From contig JAEZVQ010000027.1 of NCBI GenBank assembly GCA_023420745.1, forward strand, positions 1 to 6,474: a stretch of 6,474 bases of DNA, in the 5' to 3' direction. Below the pieces are notes generated by a model that did no database searches, was not told the origin of the DNA, and saw only the letters and a program-made list of their open reading frames with translations. The stretch comes from Actinomycetes bacterium (GTDB lineage Bacteria > Actinomycetota > Actinomycetes > Actinomycetales > Actinomycetaceae). Below, piece after piece: positions 1-6,370 of this stretch. How positions within the stretch are numbered: position 1 is the stretch's first letter; every line of letters begins with the position of its first letter. The position numbers were made by a program, and so were the translations under genes.

Positions 1-1686
1 CACCTCCCCCGCGTCATCGATCAAGCGGGGCGTCACCTGCGTGCACGTGGGACTTTCACTCACGAAGTCACCGTCGGCGTTCACCGGCGCCCCATTCGCG
101 GCGCCCGCTCACACAACGCCTCTTCGATTCTCGGTGCCGTCACCGACGGCACGCGCCACCGCAGCGGCTGCGCCTACTACGGGCATGTCGAGTGGTCGGG
201 CAATGTCGAACAGTGGGTCAAGCGCAGCGCATTCGGCCACATTCTCCTCGCCGGCGGCGAGCTACTCACTCCCGGTGAGGTGAGCCTCAACCCGGGTGAT
301 GTCTATTCCTCACCGTGGCTCGACCTCACCTTTGGCGAGGGACTCGACGAGGCAGCGTCGCGTTTCCACAGCTACGTGCGCGACTTTGCGTCCCACCCGC
401 AGCGTTCCCGCCCGGTCACCCTCAACGCGTGGGAAGCGGTGTATTTCGATCATTCCTTCGATAACCTCGCCGAGCTTGTCGAGGCAGCCGCGCGTCTCGG
501 TGTCGAACGTTTCGTCCTCGACGATGGGTGGTTCGGGTCTCGACGAGACGACACCTCCGGGCTCGGCGACTGGCAGGTGTCGCCCGACGTGTGGCCGGAC
601 GGATTGCGGCCTCTCGGCGATCTCATCCACTCGCATGGGATGGAGTTCGGACTGTGGTTCGAACCGGAGATGATCAACCCCGATTCGGATCTTGCCCGCC
701 ACCATCCCGACTGGATTCTCAGCCCCGCTCATCGCGACACGAAAGAGTGTCGCCACCAGCTCGTCCTCAACCTCACGGCTCCCGGCGCGACCGACTACCT
801 GTTCGAGGCAATCGCGACCGTCATTGAGGACGCGGGCGTGGACTACATCAAGTGGGATTACAATCGCGATCTGCTCGAAGCATTTGACCGCACTGACGGC
901 TCCTATGCGATCCACCGCCAGACCCTCGCGGTCTACCAGCTCATTGACCGCATCCACGCACGTTTCCCCCACCTCGAGATTGAATCGTGTGCCGGTGGGG
1001 GTGGACGTATCGACCTCGCCATGATGCGACGAGCCCAACGCATTTGGGCGTCGGACTGTATCGACCCGCTGGAGCGTCAAACAATCCAGGAGGGGACGGC
1101 ACTGCTGTTGCCCCCGGAGCTCATCGGTAGCCACATCGCCTCAACCACGTCGCATACGACGGGACGCACCCAGGCATTGCAGCTACGCGCTATCAACGCG
1201 CTGCTGTTCCACCTCGGCATTGAGTGGGATGTGCGCGAAGCTAGCGAATCGGAGTTGGCCACGTTGGGCGAGTGGGTGGAATTCCACAAGAAGTGGCGCG
1301 AGGTGGCGCACTCCGGGCGCCTCGTCACCGCGGATTTTTCCGATGACTCTCAGCGTCTGGTCGGCGTCATCTCCTCCGACGGTAAAGACGCACTGTACTG
1401 CCTGTTCCAGCAACACACGTCGGTGTCACGCCCGCTGGGTACGCTGCTACTTCCGGGGCTCGACCCCAATGCCACCTACCGGGTTGACGTGTGCGACGTG
1501 GCGTCAAACGCGTCGTCGTCTGAATACCCGCACAACGGTGACGGCGGTCGCGCTGTTATCGCCGCTCCCAGCTGGTGGGCGCGAGGTCTGCGCGTCCCCG
1601 GTCAACTGTGTCAAAGCTACGGGATTGCCGGTCCTGTCCTCAATCCCGAACAAGCGGTCGTCATCGAAGCCCACCGCATCGACTGA
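1..1686 (+). CDS. Alpha-galactosidase, glycoside hydrolase family 36 (5'-truncated by window edge)
   Basis: This enzyme hydrolyses terminal alpha-1,6-galactose from raffinose-family sugars or melibiose, probably in the cytoplasm because its neighbours import the sugar. The frame is open from base 1, giving 561 visible residues; GH36 proteins usually have about 700-740, so roughly 150-170 N-terminal residues lie outside. Visible residues 1-~105 are the end of the N-terminal beta-sandwich (GRHLRARG at 10-17, EWSGN at 64-68). The TIM barrel follows: WEAVYFD (144-150), LDDGWFG (173-179), GLWFEPEM (217-224), KWDYNRD (284-290) with the family nucleophile Asp286, SCAGGGGRID (329-338), and WASDCID (349-355) whose Asp352 is the likely acid/base. 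HTTGRTQ (384-390) and a C-terminal beta domain complete it. A GTG at 280 (Val94) could be mistaken for the start, but it lies inside a conserved stretch and has no ribosome binding site. The catalytic set is intact. Natural substrate is inferred, not shown. Confidence 0.95.
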   Translation, partial: HLPRVIDQAGRHLRARGTFTHEVTVGVHRRPIRGARSHNASSILGAVTDGTRHRSGCAYYGHVEWSGNVEQWVKRSAFGHILLAGGELLTPGEVSLNPGDVYSSPWLDLTFGEGLDEAASRFHSYVRDFASHPQRSRPVTLNAWEAVYFDHSFDNLAELVEAAARLGVERFVLDDGWFGSRRDDTSGLGDWQVSPDVWPDGLRPLGDLIHSHGMEFGLWFEPEMINPDSDLARHHPDWILSPAHRDTKECRHQLVLNLTAPGATDYLFEAIATVIEDAGVDYIKWDYNRDLLEAFDRTDGSYAIHRQTLAVYQLIDRIHARFPHLEIESCAGGGGRIDLAMMRRAQRIWASDCIDPLERQTIQEGTALLLPPELIGSHIASTTSHTTGRTQALQLRAINALLFHLGIEWDVREASESELATLGEWVEFHKKWREVAHSGRLVTADFSDDSQRLVGVISSDGKDALYCLFQQHTSVSRPLGTLLLPGLDPNATYRVDVCDVASNASSSEYPHNGDGGRAVIAAPSWWARGLRVPGQLCQSYGIAGPVLNPEQAVVIEAHRID

Positions 1687-1704
1687 CTATCGCTTCTATT
1701 GTCC

Positions 1705-1730
1705 TCGGCGTTCGCTGACGCACGCGCCGA
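1705..1730 (+). other. Weak inverted repeat in the gap between the alpha-galactosidase and first permease
   Basis: Arms TCGGCG (1705-1710) and CGCCGA (1725-1730) pair perfectly around a 14-base loop; a competing GCGT/ACGC pairing (1708-1711 with 1718-1721) lies inside. No T-run follows, so a full terminator is unlikely. It could be a partial terminator or an mRNA-stability hairpin that sets different levels for enzyme and transporter, or chance in GC-rich DNA. I see no convincing -35/-10 pair or LacI-type operator in this 75-base gap. Confidence 0.25.
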
Positions 1731-1749
1731 AGATTGGTGACCGAGAACG

Positions 1750-1755
1750 AAGGAG
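1750..1755 (+). promoter_or_regulatory. Ribosome binding site of first permease
   Basis: AAGGAG lies 6 bases before the ATG at 1762, which fixes that ATG as the start. It is a strong Shine-Dalgarno match. Confidence 0.8.
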
Positions 1756-1761
1756 TCTCTC

Positions 1762-2700
1762 ATGTCTGCACTCACCGGGTCGGTGGAGTCTCGCTCCGCC
1801 GCGTCGGGGAGTCGAAGTCGACGGCTGCTGCGCTCACCCGACCTGCGCACCGCTGTCCTCTTCCTCATCCCGGCAACCATCGGGCTTGTCGTGTTCTACA
1901 TCGTGCCCGCGATCCGTGGATTCTATTTCAGCTTCACGAACTATTCGGTGCTCCAAGAACCCACGTGGGTCGGCACGGCAAACTATTCGCGCCTGGTCGC
2001 TGACCCGCTGTTTTGGAACGCACTGTGGGTGACGCTGTACTACGTCGTGCTCAATATCGGGTTCCAAACGATTATCGCGCTGGGGCTGGCCGTCCTCATG
2101 CACCGGCTGACACAGTCGTCGCTGCTGCGTGGCGTCGTCTTACTCCCCTATTTCATCGCCAACGTCATCCTCGCGCTGGTGTGGTACTTCATGATGGATT
2201 ACGAGCTCGGCATCGTCAACATCATTTTCGATTGGCTGCCCGGGGTCGACAAGGTCGCTTTCTTTGGTGAATCGGCGTGGGCAATCCCCACGATCGCCTT
2301 CATTAATGTGTGGCGGCACATGGGTTACACCGCGTTGCTGCTTTTCGCGGGGCTGCAAACGATCAACCCCTCCATGTACGAGGCTGCATCCCTTGACGGC
2401 GCCGGTGAGATGCGGCAATTCTTCTCGATCACACTGCCCTCACTTCGCCCCGTCCTCGCCATGGTGTTGGTAGTGACGATCACCGGGTCGTTCCAGATCT
2501 TCGACACTGTGGCGGTCACGACTAAAGGTGGCCCAATCAACGCGACCCGCGTGCTCTACCTCTACATCTATGACCTCGCCTTCGGACAGCTCGATTTCGG
2601 CTACGCCTCAGCGCTCGCCATCGTGCTGTTCGTGATTTTGGTGGTCGTCGCACTGGTACAAATCAAGCTCATGCGAGCGAACGAGTCGGATGAACTGTGA
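1762..2700 (+). CDS. Sugar ABC transporter permease, CUT1 family (MalF/MsmF/RafF-like)
   Basis: One of the two membrane subunits of a carbohydrate importer; it forms half of the sugar channel and docks the ATPase. The protein has 312 residues, usual for MsmF-type permeases. A basic N-terminus (about residues 11-29, RSRR) is followed by about six membrane helices (roughly 30-52, 88-113, 122-145, 172-197, 228-250, 280-303). The EAA coupling loop is clear at 207-226: EAASLDGAG, then FFSITLP. TTKGGP at 253-258, before the last helix, is also typical of MalF-type subunits. The large periplasmic insertion of enterobacterial MalF is absent, as in Gram-positive homologues. The gene starts 75 bases after the alpha-galactosidase stop and ends 10 bases before the second permease, so it heads or continues an operon. 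Substrate is inferred from the neighbouring enzyme only. Confidence 0.93.
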   Translation: MSALTGSVESRSAASGSRSRRLLRSPDLRTAVLFLIPATIGLVVFYIVPAIRGFYFSFTNYSVLQEPTWVGTANYSRLVADPLFWNALWVTLYYVVLNIGFQTIIALGLAVLMHRLTQSSLLRGVVLLPYFIANVILALVWYFMMDYELGIVNIIFDWLPGVDKVAFFGESAWAIPTIAFINVWRHMGYTALLLFAGLQTINPSMYEAASLDGAGEMRQFFSITLPSLRPVLAMVLVVTITGSFQIFDTVAVTTKGGPINATRVLYLYIYDLAFGQLDFGYASALAIVLFVILVVVALVQIKLMRANESDEL

Positions 2701-2705
2701 GGAGG
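2699..2705 (+). promoter_or_regulatory. Ribosome binding site of second permease, overlapping the upstream stop codon
   Basis: GAGGAGG begins inside the TGA stop of the first permease and ends 5 bases before the ATG at 2711. It decides the start at 2711 over an in-frame ATG at 2690, which lies upstream of this site. The overlap of stop and binding site suggests translational coupling. Confidence 0.8.
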
Positions 2706-2710
2706 TCGCC

Positions 2711-3664
2711 ATGACTACTCAGCATCAATCTCGCAGTCGCACGAATACGGTACGTGACATGAAGAAGCTCTCACGCCACTCGGTCGGGCCGCGCAAGGGT
2801 GTTGGTCACTATATTGCCTGGGCGTGCATGATCTTCGTCATCGTTATCACGGTACTGCCGTTCTACTGGATGATTCGCACCTCGTTTTCGTCAGCAACGG
2901 GGCTGAGCGCGAACCCCGGTTCGCTGATCCCCACGGATTTCACCCTCGACGCCTATCGTCGCGTATTCGGCCTCGTCGACCTTCAAGAAAACCTCGCGCA
3001 AGGTGGCGCCGGCTCAGCGATGAACTTCTGGCTGTACCTGCGTAACTCAGCCATCGTCGCCTTCGTCACCATGGCGGGGCAAACGCTGTTTTCCGCAATG
3101 GCTGCCTACGCCTTTGCCCGACTGCGCTGGCGCGGACGCGACACGGTGTTCGCGATTTTCCTCTCTGCGTTGATGATCCCCTCGATCTTCACCACCATCC
3201 CAAACTTCGTGCTGATCAAGGATCTCGGCCTGCTCAACACTTTCGCGGGGATCGTCGCCCCGACGTTCTTCATGACGCCGTTCGCGATCTTCTTCCTCCG
3301 CCAATTCTTCCTCGGGATCCCGCGTGAGATCGAAGAAGCCGCGCGTATCGACGGAGCCTCCAGCCTCGCAACCTTCTTCAAGGTCATCGTGCCGATGTCA
3401 AAAGCGCCGATCATTACGTTGGCGGTGCTCACCTTCATCAACGCGTGGAATGACTACCTGTGGCCACTCCTCGTTGGGCAACGTGAAGAGGTACGCGTGC
3501 TCACCGTGGCGCTCGGCATTTTCCGCTCGCAAACCCCGCAGGGGTCGCCGGACTGGCCCGGTTTGATGGCGGGAGCGTTGATGGCGGCGGTGCCGATCAT
3601 GCTGCTCTTCATCATCCTCGGCAAGCGCATTGTCAACAACCTCGGCTTCTCCGGGTTGAAGTGA
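2711..3664 (+). CDS. Sugar ABC transporter permease, CUT1 family (MalG/MsmG/RafG-like)
   Basis: This is the second membrane subunit of the same importer, 317 residues from the chosen ATG. An in-frame ATG at 2690 would add seven residues and overlap the first permease by 11 bases, but the strong GAGGAGG site points to 2711. A hydrophilic basic N-terminus of about 32 residues precedes helix 1 (about 33-55). Further helices fall near 112-136, 145-163, 178-199, 232-252 and 284-303. The EAA loop is at 209-228: EAARIDGASS, then FFKVIVP, matching MalG/MsmG proteins. FINAWNDYLWPL (242-253) is another family hallmark. The C-terminus ends right after a NNLGFSGLK tail, with the G-x-x-G-x-K style common in MsmG homologues. 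It is followed after 17 bases by the binding protein, in the same operon. The loop before helix 2 (about 89-106) looks slightly longer than in typical relatives. Confidence 0.93.
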   Translation: MTTQHQSRSRTNTVRDMKKLSRHSVGPRKGVGHYIAWACMIFVIVITVLPFYWMIRTSFSSATGLSANPGSLIPTDFTLDAYRRVFGLVDLQENLAQGGAGSAMNFWLYLRNSAIVAFVTMAGQTLFSAMAAYAFARLRWRGRDTVFAIFLSALMIPSIFTTIPNFVLIKDLGLLNTFAGIVAPTFFMTPFAIFFLRQFFLGIPREIEEAARIDGASSLATFFKVIVPMSKAPIITLAVLTFINAWNDYLWPLLVGQREEVRVLTVALGIFRSQTPQGSPDWPGLMAGALMAAVPIMLLFIILGKRIVNNLGFSGLK

Positions 3665-3667
3665 GAG

Positions 3668-3673
3668 AAAGGA
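3668..3673 (+). promoter_or_regulatory. Ribosome binding site of substrate-binding protein
   Basis: AAAGGA sits 8 bases before the ATG at 3682. A GTG at 3661 is in the same frame and overlaps the permease stop, but it precedes this site, so 3682 is preferred. Starting at 3682 also gives a signal peptide of more normal length. Confidence 0.65.
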
Positions 3674-3681
3674 CTGAGGCC

Positions 3682-5085
3682 ATGATACGCAAAACAACTG
3701 GCGACCACCACCGTCGCACTTCGCGATGGATGCGCATCGGTTCTGCACTGTGCGCGAGTGCACTCTGCGCTTCGGCGCTGACAGCCTGCGGATCGCAGAC
3801 ATCGAGCAGCGGCGACACCGTGACGTTGAAATACTGGCTGTGGGATTCGGCGCAGATGCCCGCCTACCAGTCGTGTATTGACGCGTTTGAGGACACCCAC
3901 CCCAATATTGATGTCCAGCTCGAACAGTACGGGTGGAATGACTACTGGACGCAGATTACCGCCGGGATGGTGGCCGAAGCCGCCCCCGACGTCTTTATCG
4001 ACCACACCTCGCAGTTCGGGAAGTTTATGGGCTATGACCAGCTTCTCGATATGAAAGAGTACGTCGAGCGCGACCGCATCGACCTCACCCAGTACCAAGA
4101 CGGGCTCACTGAGATGTGGAATGCTCCCGACGGCGGTGTTTACGCCCTCCCGAAGGACTGGGATTCCGAGGCACTGTTCTTCAACGAACAGATGATTACC
4201 GACGCGGGGTTCACCAAAGACGATTTGTGGAACCTCGATTGGAATCCGCAAGACGGTGGCTCATTCGAAAAGCTCATCGCGCATCTCACCATCGACACCA
4301 ATGGGGTGCGCGGCGACGAACCGGGATTCGACAAGAATCACGTGGCTGTCTACGGGTTCGGGTTCAATGAATCCGGAGCCGGTTACGGTCAGGTTCAGTG
4401 GTCGCCTTTCGCCCTGACCACCGGCTGGACGTATTCGGATCGTAACCCGTGGGGCACCAAGTGGAACTACGACGATCAGCGTTTCAAGGACACACTGTCG
4501 TGGTACTACTCGCTCACCGAAAAGGGCTACATGCCCACTCTTGCGCAGGTCAAGACCGGGATCGGAAGCCTCGACTCGTTAAAATCCGGAAAATACGCCA
4601 CTCTCATTGAAGGCGCCTGGCAAGTCGGCAACGTGTTGAACGCTCCGACGAAGATCCAGGTGGCGCCCACGCCGATTGGACCGAGAGGCACTCGCGCGTC
4701 GGTCATCAACTCGGTCGGGGATTCGATTTTCAAGGGAACACCGCACCCGGATGAGGCGTGGGAGTTCGTCAAGTACCTCGCCACCCCGGAGTGTCAGCTC
4801 AAGGTGGCAAAGTTCGGTGTCGTGTTCCCCGCAATTTCCGAAGCCACCGACGAGGCAGTGAAAACGATCAACGGTAACGGGATCGATGCTCGCGCGTTCT
4901 CCGTCCACGTTGAGGAAGGAACCGGCGTGATCTCACCGGTCACCGACCGGTGGGCGCAGCTGTCGTCGATTATGCAGCCGATCACTGATGAAATCATGTC
5001 GGGTGGTAGCGTCGACATCCTCGACCAGGCAACACAACGCGTCAACGAGACGATGAAAATGTCGGTCGGATATCACCACGAGTAG
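3682..5085 (+). CDS. Sugar ABC transporter substrate-binding lipoprotein (MsmE/RafE-like, SBP_bac_1 family)
   Basis: This is the extracellular binding subunit that captures the sugar and delivers it to the two permeases. It has 467 residues. The signal peptide has a basic n-region (RKTTGDHHRR..R, 3-18), a hydrophobic stretch (19-33) and the lipobox LTAC (33-36), so Cys36 should be lipidated and anchor the mature protein on the outer face of the membrane. The mature part starts with a Ser/Gly-rich linker, then KYWLWDS (50-56), APDVFID (101-107) and YALPKDWDSEALFFN (154-168), the standard first-lobe pattern of family 1 sugar-binding proteins. Later GKYATLIEGAW and HPDEAWEFVKYLATPE are typical second-lobe motifs. 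Trp and Tyr are abundant, as expected for stacking on sugar rings. It ends with tandem stops TAG TAA. It is last in its operon, 17 bases after the MalG-type permease. An in-frame GTG at 3661 is the alternative start. Raffinose or melibiose as ligand is inference from the neighbouring alpha-galactosidase. Confidence 0.93.
   Translation: MIRKTTGDHHRRTSRWMRIGSALCASALCASALTACGSQTSSSGDTVTLKYWLWDSAQMPAYQSCIDAFEDTHPNIDVQLEQYGWNDYWTQITAGMVAEAAPDVFIDHTSQFGKFMGYDQLLDMKEYVERDRIDLTQYQDGLTEMWNAPDGGVYALPKDWDSEALFFNEQMITDAGFTKDDLWNLDWNPQDGGSFEKLIAHLTIDTNGVRGDEPGFDKNHVAVYGFGFNESGAGYGQVQWSPFALTTGWTYSDRNPWGTKWNYDDQRFKDTLSWYYSLTEKGYMPTLAQVKTGIGSLDSLKSGKYATLIEGAWQVGNVLNAPTKIQVAPTPIGPRGTRASVINSVGDSIFKGTPHPDEAWEFVKYLATPECQLKVAKFGVVFPAISEATDEAVKTINGNGIDARAFSVHVEEGTGVISPVTDRWAQLSSIMQPITDEIMSGGSVDILDQATQRVNETMKMSVGYHHE
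3742..3786 (+). repeat. Three tandem five-residue repeats in the lipoprotein signal peptide
   Basis: Residues 21-35 of the binding protein read SALCA, SALCA, SALTA, directly before lipobox Cys36. The three 15-base units differ in synonymous positions, so the repeat is at the protein level and is not a recent exact DNA duplication. It forms most of the hydrophobic core of the signal and brings two extra cysteines (24 and 29), neither of which has a proper lipobox because Leu precedes each. Confidence 0.7.
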
Positions 5086-5086
5086 T

Positions 5087-5106
5087 AACGCGCTCGTGAG
5101 CGCGTT
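5087..5106 (+). terminator. Candidate hairpin terminator between convergent genes
   Basis: Arms AACGCGCTC (5087-5095) and GAGCGCGTT (5098-5106) are perfect inverted repeats; sterically this is an 8-bp stem with a CGTG loop. It starts within the second stop codon of the binding protein and lies in the 40-base gap before the opposing MFS gene, so it could stop transcripts from either side. No T-run follows on either strand, which weakens the call as a classical intrinsic terminator, although GC-rich actinobacteria often use hairpins lacking one. Confidence 0.6.
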
Positions 5107-5125
5107 GACCTCATTGTGGTGTTGA

Positions 5126-6355
5126 TCAGTCGTGGCTGGTGCGTCGCCGCCGTGCCAGCCACGACCTATCGGCAACGAAAACCGCGTAGCCGAGACAGGC
5201 GAATGCGGCGAGGACGGCTGCGATCCACAGCATCGGCGAGTACCCCCACGCCTGGGCAATCGGGCTCAACACGATCGGCCCAACGCCGGTACCACCGTCA
5301 ACGAGGATGAAGAAGGAACCGACAGCGAGCCCCATCTTCAACACACCGACTCGCTGGATGCACATCGCCTGTCCTGCCGACATCAACGTGCCATAGCCAA
5401 CGCCCAGCAGACCCGCGCCGGTAAGAAGAATTGCCGCGTTGCCTGCCCATGCTGTACACGCCAACCCGCACATGGCGCAGATAAGCGCGGGCAGCATGAC
5501 GATGTCGTTGCCTCGACGATCTTGAATCATCCCAGCAACCGGTCGGACGACGAGGAGGAAGGCAGCGTAGACAACGAAGTACAGCTCGCCAGCGTGGGCG
5601 AGACCGATGTCGCGTGAGTAGTCGGCGATGAAGGTGAGCACGGCAGAAAATCCCAGAGCAACGGCCATAACACATGCCGCGACGGGGAAGGCTCTCGGGG
5701 CGACGAATGCGGAGAGGCGGAATAATGCGCGGGTGTAGGTGATCCAGCGGGTACGACGACCGATCGTGCCCAGTGCGAAATAGGCGGTGGGAAGCATGAG
5801 CACGGTGATAAAAAGCCCGGTAGCAAATAGCGCTTCGTAGCCGAAGAGTTTGACGATCGTCGCACCGGCGAATGGACCGAGTCCGGTGGAGATAGCCAGC
5901 CCCGCAGTGAACCAGCCGGTCGCTTCCGAGGAACGGGAGGACGGGGTTTGCGACAACACCACCGCTGACAGTGCCGTCAGCCCGTAGCCGACGGCAAAGC
6001 CGTGAACAACTCGCCCGAGGAGGAGGATCGCGTACGTGTGCGCGACCATGTAGATCACCAGTGCGATGACCATGAGAACCACTGATGACATTAACGTGCG
6101 CCGCCGACCGAGCATCAGCGTGATCGGTGCGTTCAACAGGCGCCCAACCATAGCGGCGACAACAAAACTTCCCGAGGCAAGTCCGGCGAGACTCTGACTC
6201 GTGTGCAACGCGTTGACGGCGTAGCCGGCAATCGTCGACATCAAGAGGTAAAACACGAAACAGGACAGCATATTCGCCACGCACCCGCAGACGAACGGGA
6301 GTGTGACGAGCCGTGCGCGAGGAACCGCGGTGTGATCCGCGTGTGCCGATGCCAC
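5126..6355 (-). CDS. Major facilitator superfamily (MFS) transporter, 12 predicted membrane helices
   Basis: A secondary transporter of the inner membrane driven by ion gradient, 409 residues, normal for the 12-helix MFS class. Hydrophobic stretches cover residues 17-395 with a basic central loop (about 199-213, GRRTRWITYTRALFR) splitting two six-helix halves. The loop 2-3 motif A is altered: GRLLN (71-75) then GRRRTL (83-88), with Asn where Asp is usual and extra residues between. The matching loop in the second half, RPVAGMIQDRRGND (271-284), keeps Asp-Arg. GRVVHGFAVGYG (114-125) fits the helix 4 motif B. Glu/Gly-rich GLGPFAGATIV (158-168) fits the helix 5 motif C, more usual in drug/H+ antiporters, and a YfcJ/YhhS-like efflux family is my best guess. 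The GTG start has a GGAG site 7 bases upstream. It converges on the sugar operon, with a 15-base gap to an upstream reading frame. Substrate cannot be told. Confidence 0.88.
   Translation of the reverse strand: MASAHADHTAVPRARLVTLPFVCGCVANMLSCFVFYLLMSTIAGYAVNALHTSQSLAGLASGSFVVAAMVGRLLNAPITLMLGRRRTLMSSVVLMVIALVIYMVAHTYAILLLGRVVHGFAVGYGLTALSAVVLSQTPSSRSSEATGWFTAGLAISTGLGPFAGATIVKLFGYEALFATGLFITVLMLPTAYFALGTIGRRTRWITYTRALFRLSAFVAPRAFPVAACVMAVALGFSAVLTFIADYSRDIGLAHAGELYFVVYAAFLLVVRPVAGMIQDRRGNDIVMLPALICAMCGLACTAWAGNAAILLTGAGLLGVGYGTLMSAGQAMCIQRVGVLKMGLAVGSFFILVDGGTGVGPIVLSPIAQAWGYSPMLWIAAVLAAFACLGYAVFVADRSWLARRRRTSHD
5129..5165 (+). terminator. Strong 11-bp inverted repeat overlapping the MFS 3' coding end, candidate terminator of the sugar operon
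   Basis: Arms GTCGTGGCTGG (5129-5139) and CCAGCCACGAC (5155-5165) pair perfectly over 11 bp. In a plus-strand RNA the stem extends inward by U-G, G-U, C-G and G-C pairs to a 7-base loop (5144-5150); in the minus-strand RNA the two wobble pairs become A/C mismatches, so the plus-strand hairpin is more stable. It lies 41 bases past the binding-protein stop and covers the last codons of the MFS gene. No T-run follows. It may terminate the sugar operon, or only protect an mRNA end. Confidence 0.5.
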
Positions 6356-6362
6356 TGATCCA

Positions 6363-6367
6363 CTCCG
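6363..6367 (-). promoter_or_regulatory. Ribosome binding site of the MFS gene
   Basis: Read on the minus strand, CGGAG ends 7 bases before the GTG start at 6355. An in-frame TAA at 6371-6373 just upstream leaves no earlier start, so the GTG is well supported. Confidence 0.65.
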
Positions 6368-6370
6368 CTC

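Noticed and set aside
40..47. Palindrome CGTGCACG as a possible operator
   Set aside because: It lies inside conserved coding sequence and eight-base palindromes are common in DNA of this composition.
41..283. Plus-strand 80-residue frame rich in Ser, Ala and Thr
   Set aside because: It overlaps the alpha-galactosidase N-terminal domain in another frame, has a low-complexity composition typical of GC-rich shadow frames and lacks a ribosome binding site.
310..1134. Minus-strand 274-residue open frame inside the alpha-galactosidase
   Set aside because: It is antisense to the GH36 catalytic barrel, shows no recognisable motif, no hydrophobic core pattern and no start signals; long antisense frames are common in GC-rich genes.
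1679..1702. Possible promoter (TCGACT ... TATTGT) at the end of the alpha-galactosidase
   Set aside because: The spacing is only 12 bases and both hexamers are poor matches, with the first overlapping the stop codon.
1220..2032. Plus-strand 270-residue frame spanning the alpha-galactosidase/permease junction
   Set aside because: It is rich in Arg, Ser and Thr, overlaps two well-supported genes and shows no family motif.
3454..4251. Minus-strand 265-residue frame across the second permease and binding protein
   Set aside because: It is antisense to two confident genes with motifs, and has no ribosome binding site or known domain.
5298..6284. Minus-strand 328-residue frame within the MFS gene, in another frame
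   Set aside because: Its composition (very high Arg, His, Cys) is that of a shadow frame, and the other frame gives a clear 12-helix MFS protein.
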